Below the pieces are notes generated by a model. The model ran no database searches, was not told the origin of the DNA, and saw only the letters and a program-made list of their open reading frames with translations. 64,000 nt of DNA from Pseudopelobacter sp964542535 (GTDB lineage Bacteria; Desulfobacterota; Desulfuromonadia; Geobacterales; Pseudopelobacteraceae): NCBI GenBank assembly GCA_964542535.1, contig CAZIUE010000004.1, positions 124,001 to 188,000 on the forward strand. Reading direction: 5' to 3'. Made by a program: the position numbers and the translations under genes. Below are positions 1 to 8,308 of this stretch, piece after piece (positions within the stretch are counted from its first letter, which is position 1; each line of letters starts with the position of its first letter).

Positions 1-722
1 TGCTCAAGCTGGGCCAGGCCGAGGGCAGCCTGGAGGTTGGTCATCCTGAAATTGAAGCCGAGCTCTTCATGGACGAACCTTTTTTTTGCCTGAAAACAGA
101 GGTTCCGGAGAGAGCGACACTTCTCGGCAAGCCCATCGTCGTCCGTGACAATCATCCCTCCCTCGCCTGTGGTCACGTGCTTGTTGGGGTAAAAGCTGAA
201 GGTAGAAATGTCGCCGAATGAGCCGCAGGGACGGTCCCGGTAGGCCAGTCCGTGCGCCTCGGCAGCATCCTCGATCACTCTGAGCCCGTATCTCCGGGCG
301 AGGTCGAGCAGAGGGTCCATGTCGACCGGCAGCCCGTAGATATGGACCACCATGATCGCCTTGGTGCGGGGGGTGATCCGTCCTTCGATCCGTGAGATAT
401 CCATGGTCCAGGTGAGCGGGTCGCTGTCCACAACCACGGGCCGCCCCCCGGCACGAACGACTGGAGCGGCGCAGGATATGATGGTGAACGTCGGCATGAT
501 CACCTCATCGCCCGGACCGATACCAACAGCGGCAAGTGCGGCCTCCAAGGCAGCCGAGCCGTTGCAGACGGCGATGCCGTGCCGACGCCCCACCCGGGCA
601 GCGAATTTCTCCTCGAACTCCTTCACGAACGGCCCTTCTGAGGAGATCCAGCCGGTGTCAATGCACTCTAGGAGATATTTCTTCTCGTTACCGTCCAGCA
701 GCGGTTCATTGACGGGGATCAT
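1..722 (-). CDS. DegT/DnrJ/EryC1-family sugar aminotransferase, partial
   Basis: PLP-dependent aminotransferase that would convert a keto-sugar nucleotide to an amino sugar for surface polysaccharide. The first 240 residues are present; the C-terminus lies outside the left edge. Translating the minus strand gives MIPVNEPLLDGNEKKYL at the start, then GNGSAALEAAL-like PLP phosphate-binding residues, VIEDAAEAHG (the cofactor-ring Asp) and SFYPNKHVTTGEGG, whose Lys is the expected Schiff-base lysine. The ATG at 722 overlaps the stop of the cupin gene by 4 bases, so the two are translationally coupled. The family is clear; the sugar substrate cannot be told. Confidence 0.9.
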   Translation of the reverse strand, partial: MIPVNEPLLDGNEKKYLLECIDTGWISSEGPFVKEFEEKFAARVGRRHGIAVCNGSAALEAALAAVGIGPGDEVIMPTFTIISCAAPVVRAGGRPVVVDSDPLTWTMDISRIEGRITPRTKAIMVVHIYGLPVDMDPLLDLARRYGLRVIEDAAEAHGLAYRDRPCGSFGDISTFSFYPNKHVTTGEGGMIVTDDDGLAEKCRSLRNLCFQAKKRFVHEELGFNFRMTNLQAALGLAQLE

Positions 723-1126
723 TGTTCTTTACCCTTGAAGCGTGTCTTGTCTTGATCACCGGCATAGGGACCCTGCTTGACTTCTATCATTTCGATCTCC
801 TCCAGGACCTCAAAGCCATGGCCACCGGAAGCGAGGAGAATGACGTCCCCGGCGTCAAGGGTGCGGCTCTCTAGATAGATACACTCGTCGTCGTAGAAAT
901 CGACCCTCAACCTACCTCTCTTGATGACAAGCACCTCTTGGGTGTACTTGACTTCACGGGGCACCGGATTGTGAATATGGGGGTCAATAACCTTACCAAC
1001 GGAATGACTCATATACGCCAACTGCTGCGAAAAATTGTCGGGAGTGAAGAAATGGACCCCCTTGACAGAGAAATCCTTTCTTATGATTATTGCGAGAAGC
1101 TCCCCATCGTTATACACATTTTCCAT
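719..1126 (-). CDS. Cupin-domain protein of the polysaccharide locus
   Basis: 135-residue single-domain cupin. The metal-binding cupin motifs are recognisable: DPHIHNPVPRE near residue 48, and a second strand with GDVILLASGGHGFEVLEEIEMIEV near 93-115. Small cupins of this kind are common in O-antigen and nucleotide-sugar clusters, sometimes as isomerases or regulators, but the role here is unknown. It lies 10 bases after the upstream glycosyltransferase and overlaps the aminotransferase start by 4 bases, so it is part of the same minus-strand operon. Confidence 0.7.
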   Translation of the reverse strand: MENVYNDGELLAIIIRKDFSVKGVHFFTPDNFSQQLAYMSHSVGKVIDPHIHNPVPREVKYTQEVLVIKRGRLRVDFYDDECIYLESRTLDAGDVILLASGGHGFEVLEEIEMIEVKQGPYAGDQDKTRFKGKEQ

Positions 1127-1136
1127 GCGGTCTCCT

Positions 1137-2003
1137 TCACTCTGCAGTTGAAGTATTCTTGCCTAGCTGAAAAGGGAGACTCCATCCTGTCAAATCGCTC
1201 AATCCCCTGTAGCAGACCAACAGTGTACCCCACAGCTTCCATCTCCAGGGAGCTGCCATCCAAACAAACAATAGCCAGTGGATCGGATTGCGATGGCATC
1301 GGTTCGAGACCATGAAACGAATCCTGTCAACGCAGCGATCCGGCATTTTTTTTAAGTTTCCGGCCGGATCGGGTGTCCTTAACGAAAGAGAAGGGGCAGC
1401 AGCAAACCGCACTCCTTTACGCTTGGCACGAATGGTAAACTCGTAGTCAGACAAATAATGGGGAAGCAACAATGGGTAAAAGGTTCCGATTTTCATCAAT
1501 GTGGCACATGACAGATATATACCTCTGGTAGAAAAGCAATCGGCCTCCCTTTCCCCGCCAATCACACTGCCCGTAAGGCTAAACCAGTCAAAACGTATGC
1601 CTGCATCCACCAAGTGCCCATGTTCAGAGTCATATCCATATGGTTTCACAATCTGGTCAGGCCCGGACATGACTTTCTCAACGCCTTGTTCGAGAAAACC
1701 CGCCGCAAATTCGGTATCATCGTTGATAATCAGTACTACCGTGTCGCCGGGACAGCCGGCAGACAGGATCCAGTCAATACCTTTTTGTAATGACCTGGCC
1801 CACCACCAGTTCCCGTCACCCCGTATAATAGTCAGCCTGCTGGTGAGGTCAGCGGCCATTTCAGACGTGCCGTCTTCAGAACCGTCATCGATTAATAGCA
1901 GGTGCCACTCTTGAAAAGACTGATTCAAGAGACATGTGATAAACGTTCTGGTGACTTCTTTACGATTATGAACCGGTACAACTATATAGAGGCGGGGGGG
2001 CAT
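1137..2003 (-). CDS. Glycosyltransferase family 2
   Basis: 288 residues with a GT-A fold N-terminus: LYIVVPVHNRKEVTRT at the start, LLIDDGSEDGT near 35-45 (nucleotide-binding DDGS), NWWWARSLQKGIDW near 63, and a DxD-like INDDTEF near 93. It should add a sugar to the lipid-linked glycan at the inner membrane. The residues around NWWWARSLQ resemble rhamnosyl-type GT2 enzymes, which is only a hint. The gene begins inside the last 22 bases of the upstream methyltransferase gene, consistent with a coupled operon. Confidence 0.87.
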   Translation of the reverse strand: MPPRLYIVVPVHNRKEVTRTFITCLLNQSFQEWHLLLIDDGSEDGTSEMAADLTSRLTIIRGDGNWWWARSLQKGIDWILSAGCPGDTVVLIINDDTEFAAGFLEQGVEKVMSGPDQIVKPYGYDSEHGHLVDAGIRFDWFSLTGSVIGGEREADCFSTRGIYLSCATLMKIGTFYPLLLPHYLSDYEFTIRAKRKGVRFAAAPSLSLRTPDPAGNLKKMPDRCVDRIRFMVSNRCHRNPIHWLLFVWMAAPWRWKLWGTLLVCYRGLSDLTGWSLPFQLGKNTSTAE

Positions 2004-2956
2004 CGCTTTTCCAATATCGCCACAATATTATCACCCATGCCGACAAGGTCAAAAAAACGGGTCAGCAGATGGTTGATTTTCATGAAATGAACCAGTGAAC
2101 ACCCTTTCAACAACAGGCGTGTTGAAAGTTTTTGAGGGGGCCTGCTTGTCCAGTAATCGGATGCCACTGTTTCTGAGGGATAGGTCATAATATGACACCA
2201 CTGAAAATGAAGCCAGTCGGAACTGGTAAGAGTCTTTATATCCCTGACGTCGAACCCTGCGCTGCCGGCACATCGTGACAGGGAATCAGGGGTAAAAAGG
2301 TTCAGGTGATATGGAGCATGCCAATTGATCCATTTTTTACCGAAGAGCCGCGCACCCCATCCGTCCATGTTCGGAGTGCTGATGACGACCGCCCCCCCCG
2401 GACGCAGGACCGATGAGATTCGCAACAGGCATTCATGCGGGTCTAACATATGCTCAAAGACTTGGTCGAGCGTCACATAGTCGAATGCGTCACTGCCATA
2501 TTCCTCAGGAGAAAACAACCCGATTTTCACATCATATCCATGCGCTACGGCAATTTTCAACACATTGCTGTCTGATTCGACCCCCACGGCTCGACATCCC
2601 CGCGCCGCATGATATCCCAGTGACTCGCACGTGCCACAACCAATATCAAGAACGCGGACTCCGCGCGGCACGTAGCAGTAGGCCGACCTACGCGTTCCGT
2701 TAAGCCACGCCCTGAAACCGCGAGGTTCTCCGTGCGGCTTGTGGGTTGCAGGATCGACCTTGGCGCGGGGATAACGCGTAGTGTAAAGGGATTCGAACTC
2801 CTTCTCTTCCGGCGGGTTCTCACAGAAAGCATGGCCGCATTGCTGACACAACTGATAATGGAAGATGCCGGGGAATCCATAACGGTCGTCGTAAAGCCGA
2901 CACCTCCTTGCAGTCTCGACGGAACCGCAAGCCGGACAGGTTTTTTTTCCGTTCAT
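1982..2956 (-). CDS. SAM-dependent methyltransferase with N-terminal zinc-binding motif
   Basis: 324 residues from the ATG at 2956, chosen because it overlaps the stop of the preceding GT4 gene as ATGA; a longer reading frame to 3016 exists but would overlap far more. N-terminal CPACG and CQQCG pairs look like a zinc knuckle, followed by the SAM-binding motif I VLDIGCGTCESLGY and the motif FDYVTLDQVFEHMLDP. Proteins with this layout are found in polysaccharide clusters and are thought to methylate sugars or the chain terminus. Glycan modification is inferred from the neighbours. Confidence 0.83.
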   Translation of the reverse strand: MNGKKTCPACGSVETARRCRLYDDRYGFPGIFHYQLCQQCGHAFCENPPEEKEFESLYTTRYPRAKVDPATHKPHGEPRGFRAWLNGTRRSAYCYVPRGVRVLDIGCGTCESLGYHAARGCRAVGVESDSNVLKIAVAHGYDVKIGLFSPEEYGSDAFDYVTLDQVFEHMLDPHECLLRISSVLRPGGAVVISTPNMDGWGARLFGKKWINWHAPYHLNLFTPDSLSRCAGSAGFDVRDIKTLTSSDWLHFQWCHIMTYPSETVASDYWTSRPPQKLSTRLLLKGCSLVHFMKINHLLTRFFDLVGMGDNIVAILEKRCPPASI

Positions 2957-4164
2957 GCCCAGCATCTTCGTTTGGTCCGGTAAGCGTCCAGAATCTTCCT
3001 GACCGACTGCCAACATGATGCTTCATCAATGCTTGCCGCAATCGCAAAACCGGCGTCAAGCCGCCTTCGCATCTCGTCAGAATCGGCATGCGTCAGACCG
3101 ACAATGGCATCAGCCAAAGATGCCGGAGAATCAGGATCGAACAGGAAAGCAGCGCCGTCAACTTGGTCGCGCAACCCCGGTAGATCCGGGTACAACACCG
3201 GCGTCCGGAGCAGGAAAGCCTCTATGGGGGGGATATTGGTCGGACCGAAATAGGTCGGCATGACCAGGGCCAAGGCCTGCCGGTATAGTTCCGGAAGGTC
3301 TTCTCCCGGTACATGACCAAGGAAATAGATCTGGCTTGCAACTCCGGCATCCTCTGCCAGACGTTCCACATATCCCCGATTTCCCCGGTCCGTACCGGAG
3401 AAAACCGCGTGTATCGGTTGCACTCCACGCATTTTAAGCTCTTGCAACGCCCCGATGATGGTGCAGTGGTTTTTGTGCGCCCAAAGTTGGGCTGGGTAAA
3501 AGATAAAATCACCCGGAATACGGTATTTTCCCCGTACATTAACAGCTGAGTCTGTCGGTACGTGCCGAGCGGCGGCATCCTTGACATCGACGGAGGGCAG
3601 GAACGGGATAACGTGTACACGGGCTGGGTCAACACCGTAACAACGAGCCACATTGTCACGGCTATGAGAGGAATCAACGGTGATTGCCACAGACTTTGGG
3701 AGAACATGACGGAAAAGCTGCTCGCGATCCTCAAAGATCCGTTTGTCGCGCACTTCCGGGAACTCGGGATGATCTCGATGGCAGAGATCGAAAACCGGAT
3801 GGACGAAATTGTGCTTCACTGTTTTCTGGGCGAGGAACGAATGGTTGAGAAACCAGATCAGGTCGATATCGTATGGTTCCAGCAGCTCATCCAGCACACT
3901 CGTGCGGGGGAACAACCCGAGCTTGATACGATAGTCCTCGATGGCGTTACGTCCCCTGCGGATGATGCCCTCACGCAAACTGAGAAGATTGACCCTTTCA
4001 ATTCCGGCAGACTTGATAACCGGGATATTGTCCGAATTTGTCGTAAAGAAGTGACACCGGTAGGGCTTAGAGGCATGGGAGGCAAACATGCGCATCATCG
4101 AAAGGGCATACTGAAAGTTCCCGCCTATGTCGTATCGATGTTCGTTGATGAGAGCAATGTTCAT
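2953..4164 (-). CDS. Glycosyltransferase family 4 (GT-B)
   Basis: 403 residues. The C-terminal half has GT4 hallmarks: DFIFYPAQLWAHKNH near 210, IYFLGHVPGEDLPELYRQA near 280, and PTYFGPTNIPPIEAFLLRTPVL near 305, whose Glu corresponds to the conserved E of the EX7E motif. It should be a retaining, nucleotide-sugar-dependent transferase elongating the glycan repeat. It is preceded by a 50-base gap after the upstream GT2 and overlaps the methyltransferase start by 4 bases. Confidence 0.88.
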   Translation of the reverse strand: MNIALINEHRYDIGGNFQYALSMMRMFASHASKPYRCHFFTTNSDNIPVIKSAGIERVNLLSLREGIIRRGRNAIEDYRIKLGLFPRTSVLDELLEPYDIDLIWFLNHSFLAQKTVKHNFVHPVFDLCHRDHPEFPEVRDKRIFEDREQLFRHVLPKSVAITVDSSHSRDNVARCYGVDPARVHVIPFLPSVDVKDAAARHVPTDSAVNVRGKYRIPGDFIFYPAQLWAHKNHCTIIGALQELKMRGVQPIHAVFSGTDRGNRGYVERLAEDAGVASQIYFLGHVPGEDLPELYRQALALVMPTYFGPTNIPPIEAFLLRTPVLYPDLPGLRDQVDGAAFLFDPDSPASLADAIVGLTHADSDEMRRRLDAGFAIAASIDEASCWQSVRKILDAYRTKRRCWA

Positions 4165-4214
4165 GCGGTCGTTATCATAAGATACTGGCTGTTCAAGAGA
4201 TCACACTTTGTCGG

Positions 4215-5234
4215 TCAGTCATCGCAACTACTTAATTCCCAAGGCTCCAGAAAATCTGGCTTCGATACCCATCGCTGCATTTCCTCATCGTGTTCAACAC
4301 GGCGTTGATGCCAATCAAACCCACGCCAGTAGGCATCTTCAGTCACGATATCAACATATCTCTTTGGAGACAGAACAATTCTAAGGAGTCGATTCGTCAC
4401 TCTCAACTTTAGCAATCGGGCCATTAGCCGTTGTCTAATTTTTCCTGGCTTATCACGAGTCACTACACCTCGCAAATTACTGAAAGAATCAGAAATTCCT
4501 TGATTGAACGCTCTCTTTCCAAAATATTCAATTGTCATCCTTTGCGGCGTTACCCTATGAAAAACGCTTGCCTTCGGATGATAAAACGCAGGAACACCCA
4601 TTGAAATCATATGTCGGGAAACGTGGCTTTCGCCATCTCCACGCAAATGAATCAATTCATCCGGCATTGCATCGGGGTGAAATCCCCGTGCCTCTTCAAG
4701 AAGTGACCTTTTTACCGAGAAATTGCATCCGAATATCATGAGAGGACTGACATTTTGTACCTCATCACCAAGATCTATCACACTTAGATATGCCAGCACA
4801 CACCTGCCAGTGCTATCACCCTGTCGCCATTTCTCATAAAGCCATCGGGGTGGAGGAGATTCCCACAACGGCAGGTTCTTTCCTCCAACCATCTGAGCAC
4901 CATGAACTGTGAACCCCTCATGCACTCCTTCAAGCCAGGTGTCAGTCGGGACAATATCGTCATCAGCGAATACCAGTAAATCTGACGTTGTGTTATTCAT
5001 ACCTGCGTGTCGTGCTGCGTGCAGTCCGGGGGCATTCACCTGCAGATACCTGATACAAAAAGGGCAAAATTCGGTTGCCAACGAGACTACATTTTCCGTT
5101 CCATCGTCTGACCCATTGTCAACGACTATGACCTCAAATCGATTAGGACTTAAGGTTTGGTTGATCATTGTCACAAGAAGTTTATGGAGTGACTCTGAGC
5201 GGTTGCGTGTTGTGATGACAACAGAAAGTTCCAT
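4215..5234 (-). CDS. Glycosyltransferase family 2
   Basis: 339 residues. The N-terminus ELSVVITTRNRSESL, VIVVDNGSDDGTENVV near 36-50 and the DxD-type FADDDIVP near 90 identify a GT2 catalytic domain, followed by an extended C-terminal part of unknown contacts. The gene starts 9 bases after wzt, so it is in the same operon. Its coding sequence is visibly richer in A+T than the downstream prenyltransferase and HDOD genes, which fits horizontal replacement of the variable part of the locus. Confidence 0.87.
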   Translation of the reverse strand: MELSVVITTRNRSESLHKLLVTMINQTLSPNRFEVIVVDNGSDDGTENVVSLATEFCPFCIRYLQVNAPGLHAARHAGMNNTTSDLLVFADDDIVPTDTWLEGVHEGFTVHGAQMVGGKNLPLWESPPPRWLYEKWRQGDSTGRCVLAYLSVIDLGDEVQNVSPLMIFGCNFSVKRSLLEEARGFHPDAMPDELIHLRGDGESHVSRHMISMGVPAFYHPKASVFHRVTPQRMTIEYFGKRAFNQGISDSFSNLRGVVTRDKPGKIRQRLMARLLKLRVTNRLLRIVLSPKRYVDIVTEDAYWRGFDWHQRRVEHDEEMQRWVSKPDFLEPWELSSCDD

Positions 5235-5243
5235 CTTCAGCTC

Positions 5244-6536
5244 TCAGGCATCACTAACAGATATTTTGGAATGGGTAAAGATAATGCCCTGCGACCGCTC
5301 GTACAATTTTCCAGTGCCATAAATATCGTCAGGGAGTACTTCAAATGATACTGCACGCTCGACATAGTCAACCCACTCGATCTGATTAGCAACAATGGCC
5401 AGACTGACCAGGTAAGTGCCGGGCATCAAAACGACCTCGGGTACATGGCATCGAACTACCCCATGCAGAGGGCATTTCATTTTTTCAACCTCGGTAGTCT
5501 TAGTATTTACGGAGAAGATCCTCATACCATCAGTCGTTTCGAATCCAAAACCATAATCTGGATTTGTCAGCTCCTTATCTAGATGATACTCGAAGCAAAA
5601 GTATGCCTTACAACCCATCAGCAGTTTATTGACAATGTTCCCCTTATCGTCTTCAATCCATGCCCGCTCTACAGCTTGCTGCGTCCCGGCACTGCGATGT
5701 ACAGAACAGAGGTTCACCAACGGTTCCTTTGCCTTAACGTTATCGGTAAGATATTTCTCGACGATGTCGTTGGAATCTCCAATTAATTTTAAACACCCAA
5801 ACTCCATTAAGACAGCCTTATTGCAGAGCAATCTGATGCTCGGCATATTATGACTCACGAACAACACCGTCCGTCCTTCCTTCGCCGACACATCCTCCAT
5901 CTTTCCCAAGCACTTCGTTTGAAACTGCGCATCCCCCACTGCCAACACTTCATCAACAACGAGAATCTCCGGTTCCAAATGTGCTGCAACGGCGAAGGCA
6001 AGCCGCACATACATTCCCGAAGAATAGCGCTTCACCGGTGTATCAAGAAACTTCTCAATTTCGGCGAAATCAACGATCTCATCGAACTTCTTTTTTATCT
6101 CGGCCCGATGCATCCCGAGAATCGCGCCATTAAGATAAATATTCTCCCGCCCGGTCAGTTCAGGGTGAAAACCAGTCCCCACTTCAAGCAGGCTGGCCAC
6201 CCGTCCCTTTATCCGCACACTGCCGGTGGTCGGCTCTATGATGCGACTGAGGATCTTCAAAAGAGTGGATTTTCCGGCACCGTTGCGGCCGATGATACCG
6301 ATGCGGTCACCCTGCTTGACCTCGAAGGAGACGTCCTTCAGAGCCCAGAAATCTTCTGAAGTCTGGGACTGGGGACCGGGGACCAGGGACCGGGAAAAGA
6401 GAGAGGAAAACTTACGGCTGGCATTTTTGACACTATCAGTCAAAACATCGCGCAACGCGACGTACGACTGCTGGCCAGACTGGTGCCGCAGGGTGTACTT
6501 CTTGCCGAGGTTTTCAACCTTAATGACGGTAGTCAT
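5244..6536 (-). CDS. wzt: Polysaccharide ABC exporter ATPase with C-terminal carbohydrate-binding domain (Wzt-like)
   Basis: 430 residues from the ATG at 6536. Walker A GRNGAGKST near 85, signature YSSGMYVRLAFAVAAHL near 170 and Walker B EILVVDEVLAVGD near 190 define the nucleotide-binding domain. Residues after about 290 form a beta-rich Wzt C-terminal domain, which in known exporters recognises the finished, capped glycan. It should pair with the Wzm-like permease at 7472-8308. A heptanucleotide repeat encodes the linker SRSLVPGPQSQTS around residues 49-61. The start lies inside the end of the PIN gene. Confidence 0.93.
   Translation of the reverse strand: MTTVIKVENLGKKYTLRHQSGQQSYVALRDVLTDSVKNASRKFSSLFSRSLVPGPQSQTSEDFWALKDVSFEVKQGDRIGIIGRNGAGKSTLLKILSRIIEPTTGSVRIKGRVASLLEVGTGFHPELTGRENIYLNGAILGMHRAEIKKKFDEIVDFAEIEKFLDTPVKRYSSGMYVRLAFAVAAHLEPEILVVDEVLAVGDAQFQTKCLGKMEDVSAKEGRTVLFVSHNMPSIRLLCNKAVLMEFGCLKLIGDSNDIVEKYLTDNVKAKEPLVNLCSVHRSAGTQQAVERAWIEDDKGNIVNKLLMGCKAYFCFEYHLDKELTNPDYGFGFETTDGMRIFSVNTKTTEVEKMKCPLHGVVRCHVPEVVLMPGTYLVSLAIVANQIEWVDYVERAVSFEVLPDDIYGTGKLYERSQGIIFTHSKISVSDA
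6360..6402. repeat. Heptanucleotide repeat block inside wzt
   Basis: On the plus strand this reads as successive GGGACYN units (GGGACTG, GGGACCG, GGGACCA, GGGACCG) ending in GGAAAAG. It is the same type of unit as the arrays in the prophage at 40,850-42,345, 52,080-52,230 and 53,050-53,115. It lies in frame in wzt between the N-terminal strand and the Walker A segment, where it lengthens a surface loop. Confidence 0.75.
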
Positions 6537-6969
6537 CAAGCACCGCCACCGGAATTTCAGTCAACTGCTTCAACTGTTTGTCATTGGTCAAGAAAAGATC
6601 GGTGCCCACATCAAGTGCCGCCGCCACCTGAAGAGCATCAACCATTTTCAGAAACAGATACCGTCCCCTAAGTCGGGCGGCAGTCTCCGCAATTACATCT
6701 GATATGGGCACAAGATTAAGTTGTTGGCTGTTCTTCAAAAAAAATGAAAAGCGGTCGGCAAGTAACTGATCGTTATTCCTGATGGGTTGAATCATAACTT
6801 CGTGAAGGGTGATGACGGATGACGCAGCCTTTATCTTTCCAGATTCAAAGGCATGAACAAACTGTCGTACCATTTCGCCGTATACCGGATGAGCCTCGAT
6901 GAAATAGATCAATGGCGCGGTATCAAAAAAGACATGTGTTGACTTCTTGATACATGATCGTATCGTCAC
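6520..6969 (-). CDS. PIN-domain ribonuclease toxin (VapC-like)
   Basis: 149 residues, GTG start at 6969 overlapping the antitoxin stop by one base (TAGTG). PIN-domain acidic residues are in place: FFDTAPLIYFIEAHP (first Asp) near 14, a Glu in VITLHEVM near 53, KMVDALQVAAAL (third Asp) near 108, and FLTNDKQLKQL near 125. Such toxins cleave RNA unless held by their antitoxin. Its end overlaps the wzt start by 17 bases, so it sits within the exporter operon, which is an unusual place for such a toxin. Confidence 0.85.
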   Translation of the reverse strand: MTIRSCIKKSTHVFFDTAPLIYFIEAHPVYGEMVRQFVHAFESGKIKAASSVITLHEVMIQPIRNNDQLLADRFSFFLKNSQQLNLVPISDVIAETAARLRGRYLFLKMVDALQVAAALDVGTDLFLTNDKQLKQLTEIPVAVLDDYRH

Positions 6970-7193
6970 TATCTATCCTCTCTCAGGGTTGTAATATGCT
7001 CCTGGGCATCCTGCCCTTGCCAGACGCCCTTGCCCAAGCCATAGAGTTCATCCCACGCGGCAGCCTCACCCTTCTGAGATGCAGGCTTCACAGTTCTCAT
7101 GCGATGAATGAGTCTTTCAACAAGAAGCAACTGTTCTTGTGATGATAATAACGAAACATCCTCTTCAATCTTACGCAGCGATACTCTAGCCAT
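6969..7193 (-). CDS. Antitoxin partner of the PIN toxin
   Basis: 74 residues. The helical segment LSSQEQLLLVERLIHRMR is typical of short antitoxins paired with PIN toxins, followed by a charged tail that probably wraps the toxin. It overlaps the toxin gene by one base and precedes it, the usual order. The family is judged from length, context and this segment only. Its ATG at 7193 lies within the remnant of another toxin-module gene (7186-7275). Confidence 0.75.
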   Translation of the reverse strand: MARVSLRKIEEDVSLLSSQEQLLLVERLIHRMRTVKPASQKGEAAAWDELYGLGKGVWQGQDAQEHITTLREDR

Positions 7194-7275
7194 TGTATTT
7201 CGCTCCTAAAAATTGTTGCGTTGTTTTACCGGAGCCGTTAGGACCTGCAATTATAAGAAGTCTAGGCTTTTCCAT
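7186..7275 (-). pseudogene. 5' remnant of a zeta-toxin-like P-loop ATPase gene
   Basis: The minus strand from the ATG at 7275 encodes 29 residues beginning MEKPRLLIIAGPNGSGKTT and then stops at TAG. This is the start and Walker A motif of the zeta-toxin-like/COG4185 P-loop family, whose intact members are about 190 residues or longer. Everything after the P-loop is missing, and the PIN/antitoxin pair now takes its place. It looks like a dead toxin gene cut off when the newer module arrived. Confidence 0.6.
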
Positions 7276-7437
7276 GAATAAGACGCTCGTTATTAGCGCT
7301 AACGTGGTTCATCTCTTCTCGAAGCGTTGCTTTCACCTTCTTCTTTACCAACGAAGTTCTTGAGCGAATCTGCTTACTTAATTCTTTTGAAATAACGGAC
7401 AGACTTTTCTCCGTATCGTCAGTTTTAGCGCGGGCTC
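7262..7437 (-). pseudogene. Remnant of the small partner gene upstream of the zeta-like fragment
   Basis: An open frame without a start codon, ending at TAG 7262, encodes DDTEKSLSVISKELSKQIR...ATLREEMNHVSANNERLIHGKA. It overlaps the zeta-like start by 14 bases, as the small upstream partners of COG4185 genes often do. A TGA closes the frame on its 5' side, so the N-terminus is lost. Together with 7186-7275 it looks like a degraded toxin-antitoxin operon between the permease and ATPase genes. Confidence 0.45.
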
Positions 7438-7471
7438 AAGTGATGAAGTTTGGTCAAGAATAAGGACGACA

Positions 7472-8308
7472 CTATACCACATCGGCGAAGGAGCGTTCCA
7501 TATTCCTGAAATACCAGAGCCCCCCGGCAAACATGAGAACCGTCAGCGCAGCGGAGAGGCAGAGGCCGGGCCAGTTGACCGGGAAGGCGTCACCCAGGAG
7601 CACCCAGCGGAAGCCGTCGATCACCCCCACCATGGGGTTGAGGAAGTAGAAGAAACGCCACTCTTCCGGCACGATGGAACTGGAGAAGCCGACCGGCGAG
7701 ATATAGAGACCGAACTGCACCAGAAAAGGGACAACATACCGGAAATCACGGTACTGCACGTTCAACGCCGACAGCCACAGGCCGGCACCGAAGGAGGCCA
7801 GGAAGGCCATGACAAGAAACAGCGGCAGGAGCAGGATTTTCATGTCCGGTATGCAGCGGTACCACGCCATCAGGCCGCAAAGAATGACGAAGGAGATCAT
7901 AAAGTCAACCAGACTGACGATCACCGAACCGGCCGGCACAATCAGACGGGGGAAGTAGACCTTGGTGAGCAGATTTGAGTTGTCGATCAGAGAGTTACTG
8001 CTTTCGGTAAGTGAGTTGGCAAAGAACTGCCAGGGAAGCATGGCGCTGAACACCATCACCGGGTACGGAACACCGTTGGAGGGAAGTTTGGCCAGTCTAC
8101 CGAAAACGATGGTGAATACCACCATGGTCAGCAGCGGACGCAACACGCTCCAGGCTATACCGATGGCGGTCTGCTTGTACCGCACCAGAATGTCACGCCA
8201 CGCCAGGAAATAGAACAATTCGCGATAACGCCAGATGTCCCTCCAGTAGTGCAGCGCCCCCATGCCCGGCTTGATGACGATCTCGTCCCGTTCCGTCATC
8301 TCAGCCAT
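7472..8308 (-). CDS. wzm: Polysaccharide ABC exporter permease (Wzm-like)
   Basis: 278 residues from the ATG at 8308, which overlaps the stop of the upstream glycosyltransferase by 8 bases; an ATG at 8299 is also possible. ABC2-type membrane protein with about six hydrophobic segments, starting with RYRELFYFLAWRDILVRYKQ (amphipathic entry) and continuing with VLRPLLTMVVFTIVFG and LPWQFFANSLTESSNSL. It forms the inner-membrane channel for the undecaprenyl-linked glycan with Wzt. Upstream of its partner gene lies the toxin-module scar, so the usual adjacent wzm-wzt order has been split. Confidence 0.92.
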   Translation of the reverse strand: MAEMTERDEIVIKPGMGALHYWRDIWRYRELFYFLAWRDILVRYKQTAIGIAWSVLRPLLTMVVFTIVFGRLAKLPSNGVPYPVMVFSAMLPWQFFANSLTESSNSLIDNSNLLTKVYFPRLIVPAGSVIVSLVDFMISFVILCGLMAWYRCIPDMKILLLPLFLVMAFLASFGAGLWLSALNVQYRDFRYVVPFLVQFGLYISPVGFSSSIVPEEWRFFYFLNPMVGVIDGFRWVLLGDAFPVNWPGLCLSAALTVLMFAGGLWYFRNMERSFADVV

